Shown: positions 23,274 to 36,023 of the stretch, piece by piece
Numbering within the stretch: position 1 is the stretch's first letter
How the letters are laid out: each line of letters opens with the position of its first letter
Assembly (NCBI RefSeq): GCF_046630445.1
Contig: NC_092343.1
Coordinates: 139,989,501-140,053,500 of the forward strand
Source of the DNA: Rutidosis leptorrhynchoides
Lineage: Eukaryota > Streptophyta > Magnoliopsida > Asterales > Asteraceae
Direction of reading: 5' to 3'
Length of the DNA: 64,000 nucleotides
Program-made: the position numbers and the translations under genes
The notes under the pieces: generated by a model
What the model saw: the letters and a program-made list of their open reading frames with translations, nothing else
Told to the model about the DNA's origin: nothing
Databases searched by the model: none

Positions 23274-24019
23274 TTGTAACAACCCAACCCAATAAACAAT
23301 CGATCACGCGGAAATATTAAATAATTTTGTTTTTATACAGCAATCTGCGCGGCGCGCCATCCCCTTGCGCGGCGCGCCATCCCCTTGCGCGGCGCGCAAA
23401 AGGGGCCTGGCAGCCCGCTGTCCAAAAATACCAAATTTGCGAAAAAGATCGCCCACTTCCCGACGTATTTAGACGAAACGCTTTTCACAACATATTAATA
23501 TATGTAAAACTAACACGTTCATTTCATAAAATAAGTTTTACGAACCCGGGCCCACATATGCCCAATTTACGAGTTTCGTACAAAATTATAAGTTTCAACC
23601 AAATTAGTTTAAATTCCAAACGACACTAGAGCATGATGTTTGGGGGTTTAACTACCCAATCTTGGTCAAACTTCAAAAGCTAACGTCACCAAAAAGCTTC
23701 TACTATCATAACAACACGGGATCACTAATCCAAACGAACGCCCTTACCCTTATCCACGCCGGAGCCTATAAAAAGGTAAACAACGAGAGGGTAAGCAAAG
23801 CTTAGTGAATGCAATAATTATACATATACATATATAACCTACTTACTTGCAATCACTTACACAATACCGTACACAAGCTAGAAATTCGACAACTATGCAC
23901 ACATTATGCATAAACCAGATCCGCAATTCACAATGAGCTAGCGACATTAAAGCATATAGTTCACAATTAAATATGCTAATACATAATTCACACAACCATG
24001 GTTAACTAATTGAACAAGG

Positions 24020-24355
24020 GAACGGTACTTAAAAGACTGTCGAAGTTTATAACGTCCATTAGTGTTACTTAAACACCGCGTAATCACTAATCCCCCGGGT
24101 GATGTCTTGAACAACGCGACTAACTCACCCCCATGACAATGTGGAGTCTTGAACACCGCGACGATTCCACATGTCAATCAAACAATGAGTGGTGCCTTGA
24201 ACACCGCGGCATCCACTCCCATGACAATGTGGTGTCTTAAACACCGCGACAATACCACATTTCAATCAACCAATGAGTAGTGTCTTGAACACTGCGACAA
24301 TACTACTCGTTACTTAGAATGTGGTGTCTTAAACACCGCGACAATGCCACATTCA
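24020..24355. repeat. Covarying hairpin array in the right E2 LTR
   Basis: The same seven hairpins as in the left LTR. Several positions are paired better here: the third unit has ATGTGG/CCACAT where the left copy has one wobble, and the fourth has GCC/GGC inside the stem where the left has GCC/GAC. A few units carry single unpaired changes. Confidence 0.85.
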
Positions 24356-25263
24356 TACAACACGAATAAATACATTATATACGTACATGCATAATTATTC
24401 CACTCACCTTACGCCTTCGGTGAATCAATAAACCATGCTCGCAACTTCAAGGTAACGTACCTATTACATTATGCACATATATCAATCATTCATTCAAGTT
24501 GGTCAACCAACTCACTCACCATCCTTAGGTCATCTTGACCCATGGTGCAATTTCGACCCATTTGCACACTTAACCCTAAAATTGGGTCAACTTTCACCAA
24601 AACCCTAACGCTAGCCAAGATAGGTCTTAAAACACTTTTCAACACAAAGTTTATGCATCTTTCACACACATTAACCAACTTAGGTCCATTATTACCCATT
24701 TGACCATTTTAAAGTCAACACACCTATTTCGGGTCATCCACTAACCCACATAATACCCATTTACTTATATCTAGGTGTGCTAATAATTTACTAACCAATT
24801 AAAGCTCATAAACAACAATTTATACTTTGAAACCCTAGGTTAGTTGCTATTGAGTCTTCATGACTCAATCTTACCCAAGAACACCCAAAATCACCACAAA
24901 TGGGTTTTATGTTCATCACCTACCCCAAACCCTAACCCTTAAAACAATTAAAATAAAGAAATCAAGGTTAGAACATACCACTATAACCAAAACGTAGCTA
25001 GTGGATAGATGAACAACTTTAAAACACGCACTTTGACCCGAAATCAACTTCTTCTTCCTTGATTCAAGCTTTCTCTCTCCCAAAATGGGTTTCTCTCTCT
25101 AGACTTGAAGTGGATGTGAAAGGGTTGTTGAAAGTGAAGTAATGAGGCTCAACAAACTGATCTTGTGGCCTTTAATTCGGCCTTAAGTGATTTTACCAAA
25201 AAGCCCCTCAAAATATCTAATTTAAAGAAGAAGAAAGCTGTCACTGCAGGGGTGCGCGGTGCG

Positions 25264-25268
25264 CCACC
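25264..25268 (+). repeat. E3 target-site duplication (left copy), CCACC
   Basis: CCACC precedes E3 here and follows it at 38862-38866. The uninterrupted sequence GCGCCACCACCCTGCG exists in the other E2 LTR near 18340. Confidence 0.93.
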
Positions 25269-27196
25269 TGTAACGACCCGTCCCAATCCATCAGAACGAA
25301 TACGATAACATATGATTACATCGCGAGGTACTTGACCTCTATATGATACATTTTGCAAACATTGCATTCGTTTTAAAAGACAAACTTTCATTTACATCGA
25401 AAGTTGACAGGTATGCATACCATTTCATAATTTCTAAACTATAAATGACCTAATCTGTCATTTACTTAATAATAATCTCTAATGAACTTCAATGACTCGA
25501 ATGCAACGTCTTTAGAAATATGTCATGAATGACTCCAAGTAATATCCTTAAAATGAGCTAATGCATAGCGGAAGATTTCTTTCAAACTTGAGAATAAACA
25601 TGCTTTAAAGTGTCAACCAAAAGGTTGGTGAGTTCATTAGTTTATCATAAATAATTATTTCCATTATTTTAATAGACCACAAGATTCCATTTATTCAATA
25701 ATCATACACTCGCAAGTGTTTAAAAAATCATTCATATGATGAATACCTGGTAACCGACATTAACATAATGCATATAGAATATCCCCGGCATACTCGCAAG
25801 TATGCTATAATTTTATAGGCAATCGCAATCACCTTATTAAAATCGAAGTACTAAAGCATCCGGCAGTTCGGATGGGGTTTGTCAGGCCCATAGATCTATC
25901 TTTAGGATTCGCGTCAATTAGGGATGCACTAACTCTCAAAATTAGTGATGTTCCCTAATTCTTAGGCTACCAAGTTTAAAAGGGGCATATCCGGCTTCGA
26001 ACCATTCAACCATAGAACGCAGTTTCGATTACTTGTGTCTATTTCGTAAAACATTTATAAAAATTGTGAATGTATTCTCAGCCCAAAAATATAAAGGGTA
26101 AAAAGGCAAATGAAACTCACCATACTGTATTTTGTAGTAAAAATACATATAACATCATTGAACAAGTGGAAGGTTGGCCTCGGATTCATGAACCTATATT
26201 AATTGTATATTTTTATATGTTGGTCAATATCAGTATAGCAATCTAGGTCAGGTCAAAGTGTATCACAATCCTAATGCTCGGGACTAATATGCAAAATTCA
26301 ACAAAAGTCAATATGACTCAAAATGATTTCATAAATTTATGCATGATAATTATATGGTTTAAATATCGTCGTTTTATATTTTTAAATATTTTTTTAAAAT
26401 ATTTTATTAAAGTAAATAATATAATTCATTTATAATTAAAATTTATATAATAAAAATATATTTTTATATATCTTAAGTAGTAGAATTTATAAAGTTCATT
26501 TAATACCATTAAAATAATATGATAGGTAGTATTAATGTATTTATATTACACGTAGTAAAATATCTTTGTATTACATATTTATTTGATAAAATAATATCGA
26601 TAATAATAATAGTAAGTAAAAGTTGTATTATTTTGTAATAATAATTATTATTATTCTACTAATAATAATAACAATATTTATATTTACGAAAAATAGTATT
26701 ATGAATAAATGATAATTCTTATTAATAATAATAATGAATTTTTATATTAACAATGATATTCCTATAAAAAAATAATATTTGTAAAAATGATATTTTTAAT
26801 ATTAATAATATTTTTAATAATAATAGTGATAAAAATAATGAAAAACGATAATTTTATCTAAATCAATATCTTACAATATTTTAAATTTCATCATGATACC
26901 CATACTCATTATTTCCTAATCGATTTGTTTAATAGCTTTTAATCGTCTTTTATGTCGCGTTCATATTAATGATAATAATAGTAATCATAATAATTAGATA
27001 TTACTAATATTAGTTTTAATTATAATAATACTAATAATAATAAATATTATGATAATATTAATGATAATATTAATAACTATTTTAATGATAATAATAATAC
27101 TAATTATAACTTTGACGATAGTAACAATAGTAATAATAATAAAAATAACAATTTTTAATGATAATATCTTTTATTGATAATGATAACAACAACAAC

Positions 27197-27274
<78 letters not shown>

Positions 27275-27879
27275 TGGATAAAAACTAGAAGGACGATAAT
27301 AACGACGATAATAATAATCATTTTTAATAATAATACAAAAATTCAATTGACTATAACTTCTAATCCGTTCATCGAAATCATTCGATATCTAAATGAAAAG
27401 TTCTTAATTTTTCGCTAGCTTTCCAACGACATGCATATCTTATACCTTATCTCAACCGCATATGTAACTAATTCAGGATTCAACATAACCTATTTAACGA
27501 TAATAACAAAAGTACAAGCATGCATACTCCTATATACTCGAGCACTAGTCAGGGTTACACTATTAATATGTAAAAATTAAATTATGAGTGCTTACGTATC
27601 AATATTGAGATTCAATATTGCAGAAAAGGTACGTAGACGCAACGGAAATGATAAACACTAGATTGACCTCACGAGCATACCCATGAACCATACCCATAAC
27701 CTCCATAGCTATAACCCATAATTTCCTTAGCTCTGCCCCGCTTGTAAAAATCCGTTTTGAAAATAAAGCACTCATGACCTCGTCGTAGTATTTTATGTAT
27801 ACTACTTAATGGTAGTAAAATACTACTAATACTAATAATAAGATTAACAATAATATTAATCTTAATAATAATAATTATA

Positions 27880-27931
<52 letters not shown>

Positions 27932-29613
27932 GAAGAATGCGAGAGACAGATGATGAAAAGAAAAAAAATGAATTACAAATCAAACTCATTCGATATTTAA
28001 AGGAACTTGACATCCACCTACTTCCCATTTCACATTCAATCATTCATCTCATTCATGCCGACACTTTTTATGTAACATAAATATTTATATATTAATATTT
28101 AATCTTTATAATTAATTAAATATAATATTATATTTACGTGCGTAGTAAAAATATAATTTTTACTAAAATGACTCTTACGTTGCCACTCGACTCATGTACC
28201 ACTTTCGGTTTTTCGAGCGCACTTTCGTACGTTTAGAAAAATAGTCTTTTACGTTACGCGACGTATACCTTTATCAATAATTAGACTTAAATTAATGGAA
28301 AACTAACCCACTCAAAGTGTAACTTAATCTTTTTAGTGTTTTGGTCATTTACTTCTATAAATCAAAGTCTTGTTATTTAACAAAACATATTTAATAATAT
28401 TAGTTTAATTTAAAATGTTTTATGACTAAATTAAAATATATATATATACATAATATATATAGGTTTGAAATATTTTTCTAATAATACAACATTTAGATTT
28501 TCAAAACTAATTATATTTCAAAGTATAATTTAAGATCGTTTACATAATCGAACATATTATATCATATAACGTTTACGCTTTAAAACTTAATTTGATAATA
28601 TTCTTTTATGTAACAATGTTTATTTTTAATTTCCTTAAACTTTCTAAATAATATATCTTAATATCTATCGAATCAAATAAACAAATGTTACTATCGTTTT
28701 CTTAACTAATTGAAATAATATATTTTTAATAAACACGTTGTTAACACACGTTGCAAGTTATTTATGTACTTAGTTCTAACAATTACCATTTTGACCTATT
28801 GTATATATTCAATTCACGTTATTTAAACAAAACCTTTTTAAATAACAAATTCTATCCTATCGAGAAACGTTTTCGTTTAATAAAGTTAAGTCATATAATA
28901 CATAAGTCATAATGGTTCCCAGTTTTTAACTTATAGTTCAATATTGTATTGTAAGGTTAAATCTAAAGGATAATCAAACGTACATAATCATTTTAATGTA
29001 ACATATCAAATGGGTTTATCTTGTCGACTAACCTTATCCCATTTATTCTTTCTATATGATCAATCATTATGAAAGTTAAATAATTAACTTATTAACAACA
29101 CGAGGTAATTATTGTAAAATACGTATTAGAGATCAAACAGGAATCTCCACTAACTTTTGTCTAACTCTCATTAGGTGATACTTTGTTCTTACTTGTAAAT
29201 TACTTTATCATTTATTCCTAATATCATTAAAAAGAAACTATTTCTCAAATCAACGTGGGCTTCGTAATAGAGACTCGTAATCATGATTCAATGTATCTGA
29301 TAATTCAATCATATGATATTATCTTTTAATTCCGTCAATAACTTTATTGAACAAATATCGAAACAAACTCGTTTATGTGAAGTATTATATATTTAATACT
29401 TTGTTAACATTTTCAATTTAATAAGTATATATTATATACATATCAGTATACACATATATGTTCGTGAATCGTTAGGCATGGTCAAAGGGTAATTGATTAC
29501 ATGAATATGGATTTCAAAACTTTCGAGACTCAACATTACAGATTTTGCTTATCGTGTCGAAAACATATAAAGATTAAAGTTTAAATTTGATCGGAAATTT
29601 CCGGGTCATCACA
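25269..29613 (-). repeat. E3 LTR, left copy (3' LTR), 4.35 kb
   Basis: Starts TGTAACGACCCGTCCCAATC and ends TTCCGGGTCATCACA on the plus strand. It includes the tail hairpin CAACC/GGTTG at 25614-25627, two CGCA-loop hairpins at 25706-25719 and 25788-25805, an AAT-rich kilobase (26370-27350) with an (AAT)n array at about 27196-27275, and a (TA)n run at about 27883-27930. Open frames of Asn or Ile runs here are artefacts of the triplet repeat. Confidence 0.93.
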
Positions 29614-29640
29614 GTACCTACCCGTTAAAGAAATTTCGTC
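29614..29640 (-). promoter_or_regulatory. Polypurine-tract box of E3
   Basis: The minus strand reads GGGACGAAATTTCTTTAACG then GGTAGGTAC immediately before the LTR start TGTGATGACCC, as in E1 and E4. Confidence 0.75.
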
Positions 29641-29962
29641 CCGAAATTTGATCGAGGTCGTCATGGCTAACTATAAAAATGTTTTCATGACGAATATGTG
29701 TTGATAATAGAGTTTATCATCATTGAGTAATATAGATAAAACAATTTGATTACACGAAGAGTATAAGTGAAGCTATCGCAAAAGAATAAAATGATTAAAT
29801 ATAGATCCATTTTAACTGATAACATAGTTATGATTGGTGTCCGGAATTCAAGGGATTTAAAGAAAATCTCCGTAATAAGATTTGGTGTTTCAGTGATTTA
29901 GGAAATCAGGATCTTCTTTGATTAAATGCAATAATCTGTTCTGATTTCTCTGTCGGATATTT

Positions 29963-29972
29963 CACTATAAAT
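29963..29972 (+). promoter_or_regulatory. TATA-like box for an antisense transcript of E3
   Basis: CACTATAAAT is followed by a long pyrimidine-rich stretch (29973-30045) like a plant 5' leader, then the ATG at 30054. The same decamer lies on the antisense strand of E4 (53795-53804) at nearly the same distance from the matching ATG. Confidence 0.5.
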
Positions 29973-30053
29973 CCACCCCCTTCGTTTCCTTATTTCCATA
30001 TCTCACATCTTCTATTCTTTCTCCTTACTTCATACTTTATAGTATTTGTTAAT

Positions 30054-30227
30054 ATGCTTCATCTCGTTTTGATCCTTGATATACTTCTAACCTTCATATC
30101 TGTCATTCTTCTATTTCATCTACCACCGGATGATTTTATTTACTTCTACTATTATCTTGGGGTTATAGTGTTATTAATTTTCCCGTGCCTTTACGTGAAA
30201 ATACGTATTGATATGCACGGTTTGTAA
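30054..30227 (+). CDS. Small membrane-protein ORF on the antisense strand of E3
   Basis: 57 residues, beginning MLHLVLILDILLTFISVILL and ending FPCLYVKIRIDMHGL. Two strongly hydrophobic segments (about residues 3-21 and 29-47) are separated by a short HLPPDD turn, with a basic tail, consistent with a helical hairpin in a membrane. It lies antisense to the element, 82 bp downstream of a TATA-like box. The corresponding antisense stretch of E4 (53547-53719) keeps both the N-terminal MLH.VLILDI and a C-terminal segment in which FYY, PCLY and IRI are shared, up to the stop, though that copy is broken. Similarity at residue level suggests it was once translated. I recognise no family, and the function is unknown. 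Confidence 0.45.
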   Translation: MLHLVLILDILLTFISVILLFHLPPDDFIYFYYYLGVIVLLIFPCLYVKIRIDMHGL

Positions 30228-30709
30228 TTTATGTGTTGTTGTCGAGCTTTATATTTTCTTTTGTATTCAAGGGTTCCATACTTTTGTCTCCTCTTCTCGA
30301 CTTCCAGTCAAGAGAATAATGGTCCAGAATTCGTATGGATTTTGAAATGAACATAGTTAATGTTCTAAGAAAAAAAATCGTAATGACACAATCTTGATTT
30401 GTTAAATTACTAGAATATCCGAAAAGATAGAACTATCAATAAGATATGTTCTTAATATGTTTAGAGATTGGGTAGAATGTAAGATTCGTGTAAATGGAAC
30501 ATGATGGCGGTATGTTCTGTGAATCATCACGTTCCATTAGAAACTCAGCATGAATTACTGTAATATAATCACGTTGATCAAGTGTCATTATATTATACTA
30601 ACTCATGCTTCAGTTCCCAACACTACTTCAAAAACATTCATATTCGAATTTTTCAGAATTTAGAAACTAACATAGTTTCTTTTATGTTGCAGATATTACG
30701 GAGAGATAA

Positions 30710-30901
30710 ATGATTTCAGATAAGAATGCTTATGAAAATATCTTCAGAAATATCGAGGATATTTATAATGAAAGATACGATGATATTTTAGAATGTTTAA
30801 GATATGATGATGATGAAGAATATTGTCCGCAAAGGTTTAGAGTCAGGAGCAAGGTATTCGTTAATGACTTCGTCAGAAACAGAATCATCAAGATTCTTTA
30901 A
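30710..30901 (+). CDS. Second antisense ORF of E3, acidic, unknown
   Basis: 63 residues starting MISDKNAYENIFRNIEDIYN, with acidic runs (YDDDEEY) and a basic C-terminus. A splice-acceptor-like TTTTATGTTGCAG lies 17 bp upstream (ends 30692), so it may be the second exon of the transcript that begins near 30000. E4 holds two diverged antisense relatives in tandem (about 52790-52965 and 52500-52665), both keeping the ISD.N..ENI.RN.EDI pattern; these are broken. The sense strand of the same stretch has no comparable conserved frame. No family recognised. Confidence 0.4.
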   Translation: MISDKNAYENIFRNIEDIYNERYDDILECLRYDDDEEYCPQRFRVRSKVFVNDFVRNRIIKIL

Positions 30902-31963
30902 ATACAGACTTTGGTCCTTGTATTTGTCCTTGTCTGCTTCACGGTCTGCTCAATCCGTTGTTCAGTATCAACTCTTCTCTTTTTCTGGGCTTTACCAACA
31001 CATTATTCTTTATCATCAAACTTTTGACTGATAAAGTCGTTTACAGTTTTTGCTGCTTTATTAGCATTTTTCCAATTTCGGAGAGTTAGTTCATAGTTGA
31101 GATATTTTTCAGAAACTTCACTTTCGAAGTGTGTAAGTTTAGGAGATATACGTTATATGTATATATAACTATTGAAGTAGGAACGCTGCGAGATTTCAAA
31201 ATACTGATTGCTGATTTTCAGTAACTGGTATGGCAATTCTTGTTGCAAGATGCGGATGAGTAAAAGATGGGGTTTCAATGAATAAGTATAGTGAATTTTC
31301 GGAGAGGCTTAAGTCGACGGTTAATGAAGTTGTTGATAAGTTTACTGCTAATGTGGCGAGATATAAAAGGTTTCCCAGTAATAATGATGAGGAGGTAATT
31401 GTTATAATAAGGTGTATTCATATAAACAAATGAAGGTGATTTGCTGGAGCTGTGACAAAACTGTCTACTTTGAAAAGAGATTGAAAAATTTTATTTGGTA
31501 ATAAATGTCAAAGGATCTGACACGGATACGTGTTAAACTATAACTTTGGTTTCGAGAGCTTTTCAGGTGCATGACTGTGGGTAATATGTGGTTGGATCAT
31601 CATCTCGAGTGTCTTCAGGAATTTCGAAGGATTTGAACACAGATTGTAATCGTTAATATACCTACGATGTCTTAGGATTTTGAATGATATAGCGGGTTCC
31701 ATGAATGGAAATGATGTTCTAGTACATTTTTGAAGTCAAAGTATGTTTTTGAAAGATGTAAGAATCTAAGAGTGATGATTTCGGTTATATCTCGAATTGA
31801 ATTCTGAGATTTCAAAATCAAAATATGTAATTAGATTTGAATGAGTATGGTTGTTTTGATTTCCATAAAAGAATGTAAATTGTCGTGAAAGTAGGGAGTA
31901 TAGTTGATGATTGTTGAATCAGAATCGAAGAAGGTAACATATAAATTGTGAATTTAAATATCT

Positions 31964-31987
31964 CTCGGGTATTACCTACCCGTTTAA
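31964..31987 (-). promoter_or_regulatory. Internal copy of the E3 polypurine-tract box (hairpin)
   Basis: The minus strand reads AACGGGTAGGTAATACCCGA: stem CGGGTA/TACCCG, loop GGTAA. It is preceded by GAAATTTTTTTTAA, similar to the GAAATTTCTTTAA before the true 3' boundary box. Confidence 0.55.
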
Positions 31988-32522
31988 AAAAAATTTCACA
32001 AGTAATGTTTTGTACCAGAGAATTTTATCACAATCTTTATGAAAATATAAGTATATTTTCTTCAGATGTAATATAGATTTGATGAGTTAAGTTCATTTGA
32101 TCTTAGGCTGGAATTAGAAATGAATAATCTCTAACATTAGAGATTACATAATCTTTACAGAGTATTTCACTACTGTGATTAATACTTCATTATTTATTCT
32201 TATAGATATTTCCTTAGTGCATCATGTTGATGCTCATAAAACTCTTGCTAACTTCACAAGATTCGAATGTTATTTTCCAGTAAGTTTCGAGTACATCGAA
32301 GATGAAAGTGTAAAATCAAACATGTTATTGAATAATACACTTGGTTTATTATGAGACGGAATTTATTGATTTGAAGCAGAGATTGCAGTTAACGATGGTT
32401 AAGTTGTTAACGAAGGATATACTTCATAGCATATTAGTAATATGAATTTAAACGAGTAGTATCTACCCTTTTTCAATTCATACTTAATAGCTTAGTACGA
32501 AAGATTTATTATAGTTTCAGAA

Positions 32523-32526
<4 letters not shown>

Positions 32527-32605
<79 letters not shown>
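32527..32605. repeat. (TA)n microsatellite
   Basis: About 40 TA units inside the E3 internal region. Confidence 0.95.
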
Positions 32606-32609
<4 letters not shown>

Positions 32610-32613
<4 letters not shown>

Positions 32614-33610
32614 ATTTCTTCGGAAAGAATGAGTTAATACTTCATAACTCATTAATACAATATACTCGTTCTTGTGTTGTGATGATATCCACATTAATTT
32701 CTTGAACTGGCGGAGTTGTGATGTTAGAGGTGCTGATGATTCTAACGATGTTGGCAGCACTGATTGTGTTGGTGAGGCTAAGGGTACTGTTGATGCTGCT
32801 GTTAAAACAAGTCTAGCTTGTAAATCGTGCACCATTCTTGTCAGGGTTTCGATTCTTCTCTCTATCCTCTCTGTCCACTCATCTGATTTATGGTTAAAGC
32901 TGAAATAGATAATCTCTAAGACTTTAGAGATTACATAATCACCGCAGAATGTTTCTCCGATGAATTTATGAATCAATACTTCATCGTTTGTTGTTGTTGG
33001 TATTCCTTGGTATCTATGGGCGTGTGATGTTGATATCCGATATACAAATTGTGATATTGAGGCGTGTGATACGGATGTGATTGTTGGTGGTGGTAATGAT
33101 ACTGTTGGTGTTGATGATGGTGATACCGTTGATGTCGGTGATGCTGCTGGTGCTGGCGGTACTGGTTATGCTGCTGGTGCTGCTGATGGTGTTTGTAACC
33201 TTCGCACCATATTCTCCAAAGCCACTACCCGAGCGCGAAGCTCGTTGACTTCTTCTATTACACCGGGGTGGTTGTCGGTTCGGACGAGCGGATAAATAAA
33301 ATCTAGAATTTAATGTAGTATATAATCGTGACGAGATACTCTGGAAATGAGAGAGGAAATGGTGTCTCGAACAGGTTCGCCGGTAAGTGCTTCAGGTTCA
33401 TCGCCAAGAGGGCAATGTGGTGGGTGGAAGGGATCACCTTCTTCTTGTCTCCAATGATTGAGGAGGCTACGAACCCATCAGATGAATTGGGGATGGCTGA
33501 TTGGTTGATTCATTCCGATTATACTGCTTTCGGAGCTTAGGTGAATATCCATGTCGGAAATCCGAGGGACTTGAACTAGTGGCGAGTTCCATTTCGTACG
33601 ATTGAATTAA
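32610..33610 (-). pseudogene. E3 sense ORF region: Ser-rich and coiled-coil segments
   Basis: Several minus-strand open stretches. From about 33610 a Ser/Pro-rich start segment resembles one in E4 at 50495 (MNPSTSLNSSDSDSYADMEF). Near 33260 VNELRARVVALENMVRRLQ looks coiled-coil, followed by an Ala/Pro/Ser/Thr-rich tract. Near 32870 WTERIERRIETLTRMVHDLQ is a second, similar coil followed by another Ser/Thr/Pro tract. The coil-plus-linker unit thus appears twice. No capsid, zinc knuckle or pol motif is seen. The region is broken by a few lesions and is a fossil; the family is not recognised. Confidence 0.45.
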
Positions 33611-33672
33611 AGAATTTTTCGATATGAAATGATTTCCGGCTATCGGATGGTATTCTAATTATATAGAATATC

Positions 33673-33676
<4 letters not shown>

Positions 33677-33766
<90 letters not shown>
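33677..33766. repeat. (TA)n microsatellite
   Basis: About 45 TA units downstream of the E3 leader. Confidence 0.95.
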
Positions 33767-33769
<3 letters not shown>

Positions 33770-34068
33770 CAAAAGATCTCGTTGATTACGGAGGAATTTA
33801 CGGAATATGTCAGGCAAAGTTTACAGTAACAGATACGCGGAGATATGAATTAGCAGATACGCTAAGATATGAATTTTGTCCATACACTATACATGCAATG
33901 AATGCAGTAAGACGCGTTTAGACGTAAGATGATAAGCAGATAATTTTTGACAAAAATGATAAGCAAAACTTTTGACATGCAGACACGGTCGAAGTCCAGA
34001 CTCACTAATGCATCTTAACGACTATCAGCTAGACACACTAATGCAAGACCTGGTTCGCTAAGACCACC

Positions 34069-34080
34069 GCTCTGATACCA
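34069..34080 (-). promoter_or_regulatory. Primer-binding site of E3
   Basis: The minus strand reads TGGTATCAGAGC, followed by GGTGGTCTTAGCGAACCAGG as in E4. Confidence 0.92.
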
Positions 34081-34082
34081 CA

Positions 34083-35991
34083 TGTAACGACCCGTCCCAA
34101 TCCATCAGAACGAATACGATAACATATGATTACATCGCGAGGTACTTGACCTCTATATGATACATTTTACAAACATTGCATTCGTTTTAAAAGACAAACA
34201 TTCATTTACATCGAAAGTTGATAGGTATGCATACCATTTCATAATATCCAAACTATAAATGACATAATCTGTCATTTACTTAATAATAATCTCTAATGAA
34301 CTTCAATGACTCGAATGCAATGTCTTTAGAAATATGTCATGAATGACGCCAAGTAATATCCTTAAAATGAGCTAATGCACAGCGGAAGATTTCTTTCAAA
34401 CCTGAGAATAAACATGCTTTAAAGTGTCAACCAAAAGGTTGGTGAGTTCATTAGTTTATCATAAACAATCATTTCCATTATTTTAATAGACCACAAGATT
34501 CCATTTATTCAATAATCATACACTCGTAAGTGTTTAAAAAATCATTCATATGATGAACACCTGGTAATCGACATTAACATAATGCATATAGAATATCCCC
34601 GGCATACTCGTAAGTATGCTATAATTTTATAGTCAATCGCAATCACCTTATTAAAATCGAAGTACTAAAGCATCCGGCAGTTTGGATGGGGTTTGTCAGG
34701 CCCATAGATCTATCTTTAGGATTCGCGTCAATTAGGGATGCACTAACTCTCAAAATTGTGATGTTCCCTAATTCTTAGGCTACCAAGTTTAAAAGGGGCA
34801 TATCCGGCTTCGAACCATTCAACCATAAAACGTAGTTTCGATTACTTGTGTCTATTTCGTAAAACATTTATAAAAATTGTGCATGTATTCTCAGCCCAAA
34901 AATATAAAGGGTAAAAAGGCAAATGAAACTCACCATACTGTATTTTGTAGTAAAAATACATGTAACATCATTGAACAAGTGTAAGGTTGGCCTCGAATTC
35001 ACGAACCTATATTAATTGTATTTTTTTATATGTTGGTCAATATCGGTATAGCAATTTAGGTCAGGTCATAGTGTATCACAATCCTAATGCTCGAGACTAA
35101 TATGCAAAAGTCAACAAAAGTCAATATGACTCAAAATGATTTCCAAAATTTATGCATGATTATTATATGGTTTAAATATCGTCGTTTTATATTTTTAAAT
35201 ATTTTTTTTAAATATTTTATTAAAGTAAATAATATAATTCATTTATTATTAAAATTTATATAATAAAAATATACTTTTATATATCTTAAGTAGTAAAATT
35301 TATAAAGTTCATTTAATATCATAAAAATAATATGATGGGTAGTATTAATGTAGTTATATTACACGTAGTAAAATATCTTTGTATTACATATTTATTTGAT
35401 AAAATAATATCGATAATAATAATAGTAAGTAAAAGTTGTATTATTTTGTAATAATAATTATTATTATTCTACTAATAATAATAACAATATTTATATTTAC
35501 GAAAAATAGTATTATGAATAAATGATAATTCTTATTAATAATAATAATGAATTTTTATATCAACAATGATATTCCTATAAAAAATAATAATATTTGTAAA
35601 AATGATATTTTTAATATTAATAATATTTTTAATAATAATAGTGATAAAAATATTGAAAAACGATAATTTTATCTAAATTAATATCTTACAATATTTTAAA
35701 TTTCATCATGATACCCATACTCATTATTTCATAATCGACTTGTTTAATAGCTTTTAATCGTCTTTTATATCGCGTTCATATTAATGATAATAATAGTAAT
35801 CTTAATAATTAGATATTACTAATATTAGTTTTAATTATAATAATACTAATAATAATAAATATTATGATAATATTAATGATAATATTAATAACTATTTTAA
35901 TGATAATAATAATACTAATTATAACTTTGACGACAGTAACAATAGTAATAATAATAAAAATAACAATTTTTAATGATAATATCTTTTATTG

Positions 35992-36023
<32 letters not shown>

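Larger units (their letters stand above)
23275..25268 (-). repeat. E2 LTR, right copy (5' LTR), first part
   Basis: Homologous to 16400-18330 across its length. It is interrupted at 25268 by E3, and its last 123 bp continue at 38867-38989. At 23346-23397 the GC palindrome occurs three times at 21-bp spacing, where the other LTR has one. The hairpin array is at 24020-24355. Confidence 0.94.

Noticed and set aside
27158-27418. Poly-Asn and poly-Ile/Leu open frames
   Set aside because: They are translations of (AAT)n microsatellites; the same applies near 36000, 46525, 48616-49006 and 54540.
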